From Flammeovirgaceae bacterium (GTDB lineage Bacteria > Bacteroidota > Bacteroidia > Cytophagales > Cyclobacteriaceae), in assembly GCA_021299455.1 (NCBI GenBank), contig JAJTGQ010000101.1, forward strand, positions 1 through 47,136: a stretch of 47,136 bases of DNA. The letters are read 5' to 3'. Below are positions 24,456 to 33,271 of the stretch, in pieces. The notes under the pieces are model-generated. The model was not told the DNA's origin and did no database searches. It saw only the letters and a program-made list of their open reading frames with translations. The translations under genes were made by a program, and so were the position numbers. Numbering within the stretch: the stretch's first letter is position 1; every line of letters starts with the position of its first letter.

Positions 24456-25766
24456 ATGAGATGCTTATTTTCGTCTGTTTTTCTGCTTTCCGTTTTCACA
24501 AGTAATTGCATCAATGCGCAAAGAGTCCCAGGAGAATGGGAACCTCAGCAGGCCACAATTCTTACTTGGTTTGATAAGGATTTTTACCAAAACATGAGTG
24601 TTGATAGTGTTCATTTAAAAATGGTAAAGAGCCTAGTTAAAAACAATGAAATTATCATTAATGTTAAGAATGAGAAACACAGGAAACATATCATTTCCGT
24701 TCTTGAAAAAAATCAAGTTAACACCAACAAAATAACTTTTAGAAAGGCGGACTTCAATTTTGAACTGGGCAACTATCCGAGAGATTTTGGTCCCGAATGG
24801 ACATATGATACGGAGCAAAATTTGCGTGTAATTGATATGAGCTGGTCATATTACGGATACTTGGCAGGCAAAGGTTTATTTAAAAAAGCTCTGAACAAGC
24901 CCATTGAAAGGTATGACAGAAGAATTGCCAAGCAGTTAGGTTTAAGGATATTAAATAAAACAGATTTGGTTAGTGAAGGTGGCGCCAAGGAGTTTAATGG
25001 TGACGGGGTTCTTATGGTTGTTGAACCAACAGAACTTAGTCGAAACCAAGGCTACTCCAAAGAGGAAATAGATAAAAAATACAAACAATTATTTAATCTG
25101 AAGAAAGTTATTTGGCTTCCTTTTCCGACCTATGAAGATGAACATATGTTTATGGGGTTAATTGAAGATGAAAAAGGTGATAAATCTGTATTACGCAGCG
25201 CATCTGCAAATGGGCATATTGATGAATTTTGTCGTTTTGTTAATCCAACCACAATTTTGCTAGCCGAAGTAACAGAAGAGGAAGCCCAAAAAAGTGAATT
25301 GCATAGAATAAATAAAAAAAGATTGGATGCTTGCTTCAATATTTTGAAAAAAGAGACAGATGCCTTTGGTAAGCTATTTACGATTATAAGAATGCCAATG
25401 CCTGAACCACTTTTTTTTGATTTAAATGACAATAATGAGATTTCTGATCGAACTAAATCTATAAAAAAACTCTTAAACTGTAATCTATTAAAAGATGGGA
25501 CAGATATAGATAAAGTTAAAGATTTAAAAATACTACCTGCCTTGAGTTATTGTAATTTCTCTATTGCTAATGGCGTGGTTTTAAGTTCCACATATTGGCA
25601 AGAAGGGTTACCTGAAATAATAAAACAGAAAGATCAAAAGTCTTTTGACATATTAAAAAAAGCTTTCCCAGAAAGCGAAGTGATACCGATAAACACATTG
25701 GCAATAAACTTTAATGGCGGAGGCTTACATTGTAACACGAGACATATCCCACTTTTAAAAAAATAA
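24456..25766 (+). CDS. secreted agmatine/peptidylarginine deiminase family
   Basis: A 436-residue enzyme of the PAD_porph (agmatine deiminase) family, which hydrolyses a guanidino group to a ureido group and ammonia. A signal peptide is present (MRCLFSSVFLLSVFTSNCINAQ), unlike the cytosolic AguA enzymes. The catalytic set is complete: Asp110 in YPRDFGPEW, His254 and Asp256 in ANGHIDEF, and Cys426 in GGGLHCNTRHIP. The substrate could be agmatine or C-terminal arginine of peptides as in the Porphyromonas enzyme. The gene is markedly AT-rich: hand counts of three 60-base rows gave 15, 19 and 20 G+C. With the Crp/Fnr gene it forms a patch of probable foreign origin. Confidence 0.85.
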   Translation: MRCLFSSVFLLSVFTSNCINAQRVPGEWEPQQATILTWFDKDFYQNMSVDSVHLKMVKSLVKNNEIIINVKNEKHRKHIISVLEKNQVNTNKITFRKADFNFELGNYPRDFGPEWTYDTEQNLRVIDMSWSYYGYLAGKGLFKKALNKPIERYDRRIAKQLGLRILNKTDLVSEGGAKEFNGDGVLMVVEPTELSRNQGYSKEEIDKKYKQLFNLKKVIWLPFPTYEDEHMFMGLIEDEKGDKSVLRSASANGHIDEFCRFVNPTTILLAEVTEEEAQKSELHRINKKRLDACFNILKKETDAFGKLFTIIRMPMPEPLFFDLNDNNEISDRTKSIKKLLNCNLLKDGTDIDKVKDLKILPALSYCNFSIANGVVLSSTYWQEGLPEIIKQKDQKSFDILKKAFPESEVIPINTLAINFNGGGLHCNTRHIPLLKK

Positions 25767-25774
25767 CGATCAGG

Positions 25775-25879
25775 ATGGGAGTTTTTGTTTTTAAAACCAA
25801 CATCAAGAGTAAAGACCAAACCAAAGAACTAAAAAATCAACTTTATGAGTGTATTTGCGGCAGGCGGGTTGACGTGTAG
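25775..25879 (+). pseudogene. truncated small ORF, probable gene remnant
   Basis: Starting 9 bases after the deiminase stop, 34 codons read MGVFVFKTNIKSKDQTKELK and on to a TAG at 25877. The start (short strand, then TNIKS-K and a helix) resembles the first quarter of a small Bacteroidota hypothetical protein family of about 70 residues that I recall only loosely. The second part of the expected protein is missing, and the C-terminal codons CICGRRVDV run into a repeat-like sequence, so I read it as a decayed or disrupted gene. It could also be chance. Confidence 0.4.
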
Positions 25880-25941
25880 TTCAAAATTTTATCTTTATTC
25901 TGTTCGGTGTCGTGGACAGGACGTAGTTCCAAACTCCCGCC
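25863..25941. repeat. imperfect structured repeat next to the remnant
   Basis: An outer inverted repeat, GGCGGGTT (25863-25870) against AACTCCCGCC (25932-25941), encloses two imperfect direct repeats, GACGTGTAGTTC (25871-25882) and GGACGTAGTTCC (25919-25930). The GC content of these blocks is far above their surroundings. It may be the footprint of a mobile element or a cassette boundary. The rest of the 25880-26023 gap shows no gene or exact promoter. Confidence 0.4.
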
Positions 25942-26023
25942 CGTAAATACTATCGAATGGTGCGTGATAAGCTCCTATAAATTATTTATGTTTGTGGCCG
26001 TTTATTTGGACTAAGATTTTATC

Positions 26024-28558
26024 GTGATAAAAACAGGTTTCCTCTCTTTTTTTCTTTGCAGCTCTCTTTTTGTTCTTACGTATGGGCAGGAGACCATTAT
26101 CTCGGGCAAAGTAACAGACGCGGCTTCTGGCGATCCGATTCCTTTCGTCAATGTAGTATTTAAAGGCACATCCGTGGGAATGACCACAGATTTTGACGGA
26201 AAATTCAAAATAAAATCATTGTCGCTATTGAAAAGCGATTCTATTGTTGCAACCTATATTGGCTACAGGCCGCGTTCTAAAAAGTTCAAAAAGGGAGTTA
26301 CGCAGGTAATTAACTTTCAGCTGCAGGAAGATGTAACCAACTTACAAGAGGTGGTTATTAAATCAGGTGAGAATCCTGCGTTCCCTATCCTGCGCAAAAT
26401 CATTGACAATAAGAGCATCAATGACAAGCGAAGGCTTTCGGGCTATGAGCATGATACGTACTCAAAAATGGAGATTGATGCAGACAACATTTCCGAAAAA
26501 CTTCGCGAGAAGAAGGTCATGAAGAAAATTGCGCAGGTGCTTGATAGCTTGGATCGGATTGCAGGGGAAGATGGCAAACCAATTTTACCGCTCTTTATTT
26601 CAGAAAGTGTTTCTAAAATTTACTATCGTGACAATCCAAGTTTGAAGAAGGAGTTAATACAAAAGAATAAAGTGAATGGCGTAATGGGCGAGGGGTACAG
26701 CGATCTACTATCGCAAGTGATCGGCCCATCGATGCAGGACTATAATTTCTATTCTAACTGGTTAAATTTTGGACAAAAGGCATTTGTTTCTCCAATAGCA
26801 GACGGTTGGCGAGCTTATTATGACTACGAACTCTTAGATAGTGCTGAGCTCGGTGGCCATTTTTGCTATCGCTTAGATTTTTTCCCAAAGAGCGAGCAGG
26901 CTTTGGCATTCTCTGGCACGATGTGGATCACCAAGGATGAGTATGCGATCAAGCAGATAGACGCAACAATGGGAAGTACTGCAAACATTAACTTTATCGA
27001 GAAGATAAAAATCCAGCATGAGTATGAGAAGGTTGCGGGGGGGGCTTGGCTTCCTTCAAAAAGCCGTGTATTGATCGATGTCGGTGAATTGACGAGCAAT
27101 TCCGCAGGTTTACTAGCAAAGTTTTACACTAGCAATAGAAATTTTGTTGTCAATAAGCCCAAACCAACCTCTTTTTTTGATACTGCGATCGAAAAGGCTG
27201 AAGATGCAAACTTAGAAGAAGAAGAAAAGGTCTGGGATACTCTTCGTCATGAACCATTGACAAAAACCGAACAGAATGTTTACCAAATGATTGATACCAT
27301 AAAAAACATTCCCATCGTTAGGTCATACATTGATGCAATAAGGCTCGTTGTTAACGGATATTACACGTCCGGCAAATTAGATTGGGGCCCTTATTTGGCA
27401 GCCATTGCATGGAATAATCATGAGGGGTTTAGGTTACAAGCCGGTTTTAGGACGAATATAAAATTTAGCCGTAAGTGGGTCTTGGGTGGTCGATTGGCTT
27501 ATGGTTTTCATGATCAGCAGTTTAAATATCAGGCCTTTGTGACCAAAATTCTGGATCGAAAGCGATGGAGTACATTTACACTTCGTGCAAGATATGATCT
27601 CAATCGCCTTGGGTTGGATGAAGACTTGATTACTGATTTTCCTGTGTTTTTATTTGCCAGCAGGTGGGGTCAATACAACAAGAGTTTTTATTATCATGAA
27701 TACCGCGCCACATTTGAAAGAGAATTGTTTAAAGGCTTTACTCAGCGTGTGGCGTTGCGCCAATTTAACTTCGATCCGATCTATAATTTTGAATACTATA
27801 CCAAACCGTCCGATATTGCCACATCGCCAACCTCTAGTACATTTCAAGCGTCTGAAGTTTTCTTTGAATCAAGATATGCCAGAGACCAAGTTTTTATTCA
27901 GAATGGAAATAACCGTATTGGTTTAGAATCTAAAAGGTGGCCCGTTTTCACGTTGCGTTATACTCACGGTTTCAGAAGTAGTTTCGGTGATTTTAACTAC
28001 GATAAGATTCGACTGAATATAAATAAGAGAGTAAAGATGGGGCCGCTTGGCAATGGCTATATCAATTTAACGGGAGAACAAATTTTTGGACGATTACCTT
28101 ACCCTTTATTGAATATGCCGTTAGGTAATCAATCCCCGGTCTATTCACCCGTTAACTTTAACTTGTTGAGATTCGGTGAATTTGCTACGGATCAATACAT
28201 AGCGTTGCAGTATCGTCAGAATTTTGAAGGATTGTTTTTAAATAATATCCCAATGCTTCAAAAATTGAAATGGAGACTTTTGGCTACCGCAAATGTATTG
28301 GTGGGGGGCCTTAAGCAGTCCAATCAAGACGTTATTGTTCCGCCTTCACCTTCACTATCTGAAAGGGAATTAACGGAGTATAACAAGTTTAGAACTTTCG
28401 CGCTAGACCCAGAGAAACCCTATATTGAGCTGGGTTATGGTGTAGAGAATATTTTTAAATTCTTGCGAGTGGATTTTATACATCGTCTTAGCTATTTGGA
28501 TTTGCCCAACAATCCCAGAAGCTTTGGTGTATTGTTTACAATTCAGTTAAAACTGTAG
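26024..28558 (+). CDS. DUF5686 outer-membrane protein with carboxypeptidase-regulatory domain
   Basis: An 844-residue outer-membrane protein typical of Bacteroidota. The start is a GTG at 26024; no ATG lies in a suitable place. A signal peptide (MIKTGFLSFFLCSSLFVLTYGQ) leads into a carboxypeptidase-D regulatory-like sandwich, residues about 22-110 (ISGKVTDAASGDPIPFVNVV, TTDFDGKFKI). The remaining 730 residues are the DUF5686 region, with a long helical linker (about 120-220) and a C-terminal half of amphipathic strands rich in aromatic residues ending in FTIQLKL, as expected for a beta-barrel. It lacks the TonB plug, so it is not a normal TonB-dependent receptor. Function is unknown; family members are often near surface-protein or cell-wall genes. 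Confidence 0.87.
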   Translation: MIKTGFLSFFLCSSLFVLTYGQETIISGKVTDAASGDPIPFVNVVFKGTSVGMTTDFDGKFKIKSLSLLKSDSIVATYIGYRPRSKKFKKGVTQVINFQLQEDVTNLQEVVIKSGENPAFPILRKIIDNKSINDKRRLSGYEHDTYSKMEIDADNISEKLREKKVMKKIAQVLDSLDRIAGEDGKPILPLFISESVSKIYYRDNPSLKKELIQKNKVNGVMGEGYSDLLSQVIGPSMQDYNFYSNWLNFGQKAFVSPIADGWRAYYDYELLDSAELGGHFCYRLDFFPKSEQALAFSGTMWITKDEYAIKQIDATMGSTANINFIEKIKIQHEYEKVAGGAWLPSKSRVLIDVGELTSNSAGLLAKFYTSNRNFVVNKPKPTSFFDTAIEKAEDANLEEEEKVWDTLRHEPLTKTEQNVYQMIDTIKNIPIVRSYIDAIRLVVNGYYTSGKLDWGPYLAAIAWNNHEGFRLQAGFRTNIKFSRKWVLGGRLAYGFHDQQFKYQAFVTKILDRKRWSTFTLRARYDLNRLGLDEDLITDFPVFLFASRWGQYNKSFYYHEYRATFERELFKGFTQRVALRQFNFDPIYNFEYYTKPSDIATSPTSSTFQASEVFFESRYARDQVFIQNGNNRIGLESKRWPVFTLRYTHGFRSSFGDFNYDKIRLNINKRVKMGPLGNGYINLTGEQIFGRLPYPLLNMPLGNQSPVYSPVNFNLLRFGEFATDQYIALQYRQNFEGLFLNNIPMLQKLKWRLLATANVLVGGLKQSNQDVIVPPSPSLSERELTEYNKFRTFALDPEKPYIELGYGVENIFKFLRVDFIHRLSYLDLPNNPRSFGVLFTIQLKL

Positions 28559-28684
28559 TATCGTTTATCAGTTGGTGGGGACAAGCTCAATGCCGAGCGT
28601 TCGTGGCAGTTACAATTTTAAAGCCACCACTTTCCTGCTCTTGTTAAAAACCGCATATTTGCAATCCGAAAAAGTTAAATTGGA

Positions 28685-30625
28685 ATGAGTAATTCAAAAA
28701 TTACGTTGCCCGATGGTTCCGTCAAGGAATTCCCTGCCGGGGTAACAGGGATGGAGATTGCCAGGAGCATTAGCGAAGGCTTGATGCGTAATGCACTTTC
28801 CATCGAAGTGAATGGTGAAATTTGGGATTTGAACAGATCCATCACAGCCGATGCGGCTATCAAAATATTTACGTGGAACGACAAGGGAGGAAAGTATGCT
28901 TTTTGGCATTCATCGGCCCACTTGTTTGCCGAAGCATTAGAGGCACTTTATCCGGGAGTTAAGTTCGGCATTGGTCCACCGATCGAGAATGGATTTTATT
29001 ACGATGTCGATCTTGGTGACACACCTTTTGGAGATGAGGAGTTATTGGCAGTAGAGAAAAAAATGATCGAGTTGGCGAAGGTCAACAATGCTTTTACGCG
29101 AAGGGATGTTTCGAAGAAGGAAGCCCTTGCCTATTTTACACAAAAAGGAGATCCTTATAAATTAGAATTGATCGATGGCTTGCAAGACGGATCCATCACC
29201 TTTTATCAGCAAGGCAATTTTGTGGACTTGTGCCGTGGGCCGCATATTCCAACTACAGGGCCTATCAAAGCGATCAAGTTACTAAGTGTGGCTGGAGCGT
29301 ACTGGCGTGGCGATGAGAAAAATAAAATGCTCAAGCGCATTTATGGCATTACATTCCCCAAACAAAAAGAATTAGAAGAATATCTTTTCATGTTAGAGGA
29401 AGCCAAAAAGCGCGACCATAGAAAATTGGGAAAGGAATTAGAGTTGTTTGCTTTTTCAGAGAAGGTGGGTATGGGTTTGCCGTTGTGGCTGCCGAAAGGA
29501 ACCGTGTTACGTGAACGCCTGGAACAATTTATGCGCAGAGCTCAGGTGAAAGCTGGCTATGACCCGGTCGTGACTCCGCATATCGGTAGCAAGCAACTGT
29601 ATGTAACGTCCGGTCACTATGAAAAATATGGGAAGGATTCTTTCCAGCCTATCCACACACCTGACGAAAGTGAAGAGTTCTTGTTGAAACCAATGAACTG
29701 TCCGCATCACTGCGAAATTTATAAGACCAAGCCACGCTCGTACAAGGATTTGCCGATTCGTTATGCGGAATTTGGAACGGTGTATAGATACGAACAAAGC
29801 GGAGAGCTGCATGGCTTGACACGTGTTCGTGGGTTTACACAAGATGATGCGCATATTTTCTGCCGACCCGATCAGGTCAAGCAAGAGTTTGTGAAAGTAA
29901 TTGACTTGGTTCTTTTTGTTTTCAAGTCGTTGGGCTTTGAAAACTATACCGCACAAGTTTCATTGCGCGATCCGGAAAACAAAGCAAAGTATATTGGTGA
30001 CGATGAATTGTGGGACAAAGCCGAGCGAGAAATTCAAGAAGCTGCTGATGAGCGTGGTTTGAAAACAGTAGCTGTAAGGGGTGAAGCTGCTTTTTACGGT
30101 CCCAAGCTTGACTTCATGGTAAAGGATGCGCTTGGCAGAAGTTGGCAACTTGGCACCATTCAGGTTGACTATCAATTACCTCAGCGTTTTGAGTTGGAGT
30201 ATGTGGGAGCAGATAATCAAAAGCACAGACCGGTAATGATACACCGCGCACCATTTGGTTCTTTGGAGCGTTTTGTGGCGGTTTTGATAGAGCATTGCGC
30301 AGGCAATTTCCCGCTTTGGTTGGCACCTGAGCAATTTTCTGTATTGCCGATTTCAGAAAAGTTCAACGACTACGCTCAAAAGGTGGTCGATACTTTGAAG
30401 GAGAGCGACATTCGCGGTTTCTTGGACGATCGGGATGAGAAAATAGGCAGAAAAATACGAGACTCAGAGGTGAAGAAAGTGCCTTTTATGCTGATCGTTG
30501 GCGAGAAGGAGGCGATGGAGGGAAAGATCTCGGTGAGAAGGCATGGGGGAGAAGATAAGGGGTCTATGCTCCTAACTGATTTTGTTTCTGCTTTTTCAAA
30601 GGAATTTGGCCTTCCAAGCTTGTAA
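28685..30625 (+). CDS. thrS: threonyl-tRNA synthetase
   Basis: Charges tRNA-Thr with threonine in the cytosol. The 646 residues show the full class II layout: TGS domain (1-60, [20 protein letters not shown]), the editing domain with [12 protein letters not shown] and the conserved YCDLCRGP-like [10 protein letters not shown], the catalytic domain with zinc ligands in [10 protein letters not shown], motif 2 [20 protein letters not shown], motif 3 [17 protein letters not shown], and the anticodon-binding C-terminal domain. It is followed by infC-rpmI-rplT, the classic thrS-infC-rpmI-rplT order, although a separate promoter lies in front of infC. No T-box or other known riboswitch was seen in the 126-base leader region. 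Confidence 0.98.
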   Translation: MSNSKITLPDGSVKEFPAGVTGMEIARSISEGLMRNALSIEVNGEIWDLNRSITADAAIKIFTWNDKGGKYAFWHSSAHLFAEALEALYPGVKFGIGPPIENGFYYDVDLGDTPFGDEELLAVEKKMIELAKVNNAFTRRDVSKKEALAYFTQKGDPYKLELIDGLQDGSITFYQQGNFVDLCRGPHIPTTGPIKAIKLLSVAGAYWRGDEKNKMLKRIYGITFPKQKELEEYLFMLEEAKKRDHRKLGKELELFAFSEKVGMGLPLWLPKGTVLRERLEQFMRRAQVKAGYDPVVTPHIGSKQLYVTSGHYEKYGKDSFQPIHTPDESEEFLLKPMNCPHHCEIYKTKPRSYKDLPIRYAEFGTVYRYEQSGELHGLTRVRGFTQDDAHIFCRPDQVKQEFVKVIDLVLFVFKSLGFENYTAQVSLRDPENKAKYIGDDELWDKAEREIQEAADERGLKTVAVRGEAAFYGPKLDFMVKDALGRSWQLGTIQVDYQLPQRFELEYVGADNQKHRPVMIHRAPFGSLERFVAVLIEHCAGNFPLWLAPEQFSVLPISEKFNDYAQKVVDTLKESDIRGFLDDRDEKIGRKIRDSEVKKVPFMLIVGEKEAMEGKISVRRHGGEDKGSMLLTDFVSAFSKEFGLPSL

Positions 30626-30708
30626 TTCAAAACAAACAGGTCAAGTTCTAAGCTCGATTTCGTCTCAATTCTGAAGGCGCTATTTTGAATCTTGAGTCAA
30701 TAAGTATT

Positions 30709-30769
30709 TTGAAAAGAATAAAATATAGCGATATTTGCAGCCCTGTCTGCTGACCAGTCAGGCTGTTTT
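30709..30769 (+). promoter_or_regulatory. infC operon promoter and leader hairpin
   Basis: TTG at 30709-30711, an 18-base spacer and GATATTTG at 30730-30737 (one base off TAnnTTTG). Directly after it an imperfect stem forms between 30738-30749 and 30755-30765 (CAGCC/GGCTG at its base), followed by TTTT at 30766-30769. It may be an attenuator or only a 5'-end stem. The infC start is 29 bases further on. Confidence 0.6.
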
Positions 30770-30798
30770 CATTTAAATTAAGAACTTAAACCCAACGA

Positions 30799-31377
30799 GT
30801 GGCAATATTTCAAGGTGGTAGTCGCCCCGGTAACAAACCTTTTGTAAGAGGTGCAAGGCGTGTCGTGGAAGAACCTTATCGTGTAAACGAGCGGATTCTG
30901 GCACAAAAAGTAAGAGTGGTAGGTGAGAACATCAAGGTAGATGTTTACCCGACTTCGGTAGCAATCAAGCTTGCCCAAGAGCAAGGTTTGGATCTGGTGG
31001 AAATTTCACCGAATGCAGACCCTCCGGTTTGTAAAGTGGTCGACTACTCTAAGTTTAAGTACGAGCAAAAGAAAAAACAGAAGGAAATTAAGGCTCACGC
31101 ACAAAAGACGGTTTTAAAGGAAATTCGTTTTGGGCCTAACACAGATGAGCATGATTTCAATTTTAAAGTGAAGCATGCCGAGAATTTCTTGAAAGAAGGT
31201 GCAAAGGTAAAAGCCTACGTACATTTCGCAGGACGGTCAATTGTGTACAAGGAACGTGGCGAGATCTTACTGCTCAAATTTGCGACAGCTCTTGAGGAGC
31301 TTGGAAAAGTGGAGCAGATGCCGAAATTGGAAGGAAAGAGAATGTATTTGTTAATGGCCCCAAAGGGCAAGAAGTAA
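30799..31377 (+). CDS. infC: translation initiation factor IF-3
   Basis: IF-3 binds the 30S subunit, prevents premature 50S joining and checks start-codon choice. With the GTG at 30799 it has 192 residues; an in-frame stop lies four codons upstream, so no earlier start is possible. The N-terminal domain (RVNERILAQKVRVVGENIKV, LDLVEISPNADPPVCKVVDY) and the C-terminal domain (KEIRFGPNTDEHDFNFKVKH, VKAYVHFAGRSIVYKERG) are both intact, joined by the lysine-rich linker KFKYEQKKKQKEIK. In many bacteria infC uses a rare start codon so that IF-3 can repress itself; GTG is a mild form of this. rpmI follows 21 bases later. Confidence 0.97.
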   Translation: MAIFQGGSRPGNKPFVRGARRVVEEPYRVNERILAQKVRVVGENIKVDVYPTSVAIKLAQEQGLDLVEISPNADPPVCKVVDYSKFKYEQKKKQKEIKAHAQKTVLKEIRFGPNTDEHDFNFKVKHAENFLKEGAKVKAYVHFAGRSIVYKERGEILLLKFATALEELGKVEQMPKLEGKRMYLLMAPKGKK

Positions 31378-31398
31378 TAAAGTTTAACTGAGAGTAAA

Positions 31399-31599
31399 AT
31401 GCCAAAAGTAAAAACAAAATCGGGTGCCAAGAAGAGGTTTAAAATAACCGGAAGTGGAAAGATTAAGCGCAAGAGTGCTTTCAAAAACCATATCTTGACA
31501 AAGAAGACTACCAAGCAAAAAAGAAGATTGACAAAAAAGTCAATCGTGAGCAAAGCTGATACAAATAATATCAGTGCCATGCTTCCTTATTTGTTATAA
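31399..31599 (+). CDS. rpmI: 50S ribosomal protein bL35
   Basis: A 66-residue basic ribosomal protein. The sequence begins [20 protein letters not shown], the family signature, and continues [20 protein letters not shown]. It lies between infC and rplT in the standard order, 21 bases after infC. It binds 23S rRNA in the large subunit. Nothing unusual. Confidence 0.97.
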   Translation: MPKVKTKSGAKKRFKITGSGKIKRKSAFKNHILTKKTTKQKRRLTKKSIVSKADTNNISAMLPYLL

Positions 31600-31605
31600 A
31601 GATAT

Positions 31606-31620
31606 TCCGCCTTTGGCGGA
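31606..31620 (+). other. short hairpin between rpmI and rplT
   Basis: TCCGCC (31606-31611) pairs with GGCGGA (31615-31620) around a three-base loop, 84 bases before rplT. There is no T-run, so it is not a terminator. It could be a processing site or a piece of an L20-binding element; evidence is limited to the pairing. Confidence 0.35.
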
Positions 31621-31703
31621 TAGTTTAGTTTAATGTTTCACCGGTTTTTGGCAGCTAAGTAGTCTGAAATAGAGATTCGCCAACGGCCATAAAGTAAAAA
31701 ACA

Positions 31704-32048
31704 ATGCCACGTTCAGTAAACAGTGTAGCATCCCGCGCAAGGCGCAAGAGATTCATGGAGTTAGCCAAAGGTTACTTTGGCCGTAAGAAAAATGTTTGGA
31801 CAGTAGCCAAAAATGCAATTGAGAAAGGATTGGTGTATGCCTACCGCGATCGGAAAGCAAAAAAGAGGGAGTTCCGTTCACTTTGGATTGCCCGTATCAA
31901 TGCGGGTGCCCGTCTTCACGGAATGTCTTATTCAGAATTCATGGGCAAGGCCAAAAAATCAAGCATCGATTTAAACCGAAAGGTATTGGCCGATCTAGCC
32001 ATGAATCACCCAACTGCTTTTGAGGCAGTGGTAAAGAAGTTGAAATAG
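31704..32048 (+). CDS. rplT: 50S ribosomal protein bL20
   Basis: A 114-residue protein needed early in 50S assembly; in several bacteria it also represses its own operon by binding the mRNA. It begins [20 protein letters not shown] and shows [20 protein letters not shown] and the C-terminal globular part [20 protein letters not shown]. It is the last gene of infC-rpmI-rplT, followed by a terminator. The 104-base gap before it contains a small hairpin that could be part of a control site. Confidence 0.98.
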   Translation: MPRSVNSVASRARRKRFMELAKGYFGRKKNVWTVAKNAIEKGLVYAYRDRKAKKREFRSLWIARINAGARLHGMSYSEFMGKAKKSSIDLNRKVLADLAMNHPTAFEAVVKKLK

Positions 32049-32070
32049 ACTCGTAAAGGTTAAGAAAAAG

Positions 32071-32104
32071 GCCGTCTCAACAAGTTGAGGTGGCTTTTTT
32101 GTTT
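32071..32104 (+). terminator. terminator after rplT
   Basis: A 10-base stem, GCCGTCTCAA (32071-32080) with TTGAGGTGGC (32085-32094) including two G-U pairs, loop CAAG, followed by a T-rich run to 32104. Confidence 0.85.
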
Positions 32105-32124
32105 TGGAGGGGTCATTAGAATAA

Positions 32125-32155
32125 TTGTAATTCAGAGTGGGCTGGTTTATATTTG
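32125..32155 (+). promoter_or_regulatory. promoter of the Uma2 gene
   Basis: TTG at 32125-32127, a 20-base spacer and TATATTTG at 32148-32155. The ATG follows at 32161, so the transcript is probably leaderless or nearly so. Confidence 0.65.
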
Positions 32156-32160
32156 ATTGA

Positions 32161-32757
32161 ATGAAAATTGAAGAGCCCGATATCTCTGGAAGCTATACGT
32201 ACGAAGACTATATGACCTGGTCGTGGACCGAGATGAGGGAATTGATTCGGGGTAAAATTTACAATATGTCGCCCGCGCCCCGCACGGTTCACCAAAAAGT
32301 GGTGGGAAAGCTATTTCTAAAGATTGGCAATTTTTTGGAGGGTAAAGAATGTCAAGCGTTCGTTGCACCATTTGATGTTCGTCTACCGCTAACACCCCAA
32401 AAAAAGGAAGACCGAGAGATAACAACGGTGGTACAGCCCGATGTGTGCGTGGTTTGCGATCCCGCGAAAATCGATGAACGAGGGTGTCTAGGCGCACCCG
32501 ATTTGATGATTGAAGTGCTTTCGCCCCGCACCTCATCAAAGGACTTACGCGAGAAATTTGACGTGTATGAAGAGTGTGGCGTGAGGGAATATTGGGTGGT
32601 GCATCCACAAGAACAAACCGTATTGGTTTATGTGCTTAATGAAAAAGGAAAGTACGAGGGAGTTTTGACCCCTTATGTTCGCACGGATCGGATTTCTCCC
32701 ATAACACTACCCGGATTGTCGATTAATTTAGCCGAGATTTTTCCTGAGGAGATTTGA
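32161..32757 (+). CDS. Uma2 family (DUF820) putative endonuclease
   Basis: A 198-residue protein of the Uma2/DUF820 family, which has a PD-(D/E)XK nuclease-like fold. The expected residues are there: QPDVCVVCD carries the Asp, IEVLSPRTSSKDLREKFDVY carries the Glu and Lys region, and GVREYWVVHP follows. The N-terminal half (YTYEDYMTWSWTEMRELIRG) also fits. These proteins are often found in many copies in cyanobacteria and some Bacteroidota; their targets are not well established. It stands as a single gene between the ribosomal operon and a small membrane protein gene, with its own promoter. Confidence 0.9.
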   Translation: MKIEEPDISGSYTYEDYMTWSWTEMRELIRGKIYNMSPAPRTVHQKVVGKLFLKIGNFLEGKECQAFVAPFDVRLPLTPQKKEDREITTVVQPDVCVVCDPAKIDERGCLGAPDLMIEVLSPRTSSKDLREKFDVYEECGVREYWVVHPQEQTVLVYVLNEKGKYEGVLTPYVRTDRISPITLPGLSINLAEIFPEEI

Positions 32758-32815
32758 CAGTTAGTAATTTTTGCACAGCCTAGTTCGGTTTTTTAAATCT
32801 TGGTAAATTTGCCCT

Positions 32816-33010
32816 GTGTCGCGATCCAAAAAAACTTTTACTGTTTTAGGTGTCTTGTTTTTTGCAGGCTTGGCATACTTCAGTTACGATATCAGCTCTA
32901 AAACTACTTTTCCGGGCTCCAAGTCGCAGCTAAAAGAAAGACTTAAAAAGCAGTATTCGAGGTCAGATTCGCTCAAGGCAGATACATCCAAAGCGGTTCA
33001 ACGCCATTAA
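32816..33010 (+). CDS. 64-residue single-helix membrane protein
   Basis: A small protein with a basic start (SRSKKTF), one membrane helix (VLGVLFFAGLAYFSYDI, about 9-25) and a polar, lysine-rich tail (LKERLKKQYSRSDSLKADTS). The start is a GTG at 32816. TAAATTTG, an exact -7 box, ends at 32811, four bases before it, which supports expression as a leaderless mRNA. A terminator follows at 33114-33153. I do not recognise a family. The tail probably projects into the periplasm if the positive-inside rule holds. Confidence 0.55.
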   Translation: MSRSKKTFTVLGVLFFAGLAYFSYDISSKTTFPGSKSQLKERLKKQYSRSDSLKADTSKAVQRH

Positions 33011-33113
33011 ATGCAATTCGTCCAGCAGAAAGCCAATTAGGCGTACCTCGGTTTTCTTTTCTGAGTGTCCGTTTTATGTTTACATCAGATTAAAGCCAAC
33101 TATAGACAGGATT

Positions 33114-33153
33114 ATCCCCCGGGGTCAAGGACTCTGGGGGATTTTCTTTTTTG
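33114..33153 (+). terminator. rho-independent terminator
   Basis: ATCCCCC (33114-33120) pairs with GGGGGAT (33136-33142) around a 15-base loop, then a T-rich run. It closes the transcription unit of the small membrane protein. The remaining gap up to 33271 shows no other feature. Confidence 0.75.
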
Positions 33154-33271
33154 GACAGTTTTCTAACCAAGTCCGTATGCGGATTCAGCGCCAAAAAACT
33201 CACAAGCGTTATAGTAGTAAACTCAAAGCATTTCTCCATTTTTGTATAAGACCAAACGTAATCCAACCAAA

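Noticed and set aside
25863-25941. Structured repeat as an attC site
   Set aside because: The outer arms are inverted but the inner blocks are direct repeats, not the inverted inner pair of attC, and no core site is present.
29507-29956. 149-codon minus-strand frame inside thrS
   Set aside because: It lies fully inside a highly conserved synthetase gene, has no domain pattern and reads as the antisense of coding sequence.
32147-32608. 153-codon minus-strand frame over the Uma2 gene
   Set aside because: Antisense to a clear family member; composition (Arg, Ser, Pro, His rich) is that of a shadow frame.
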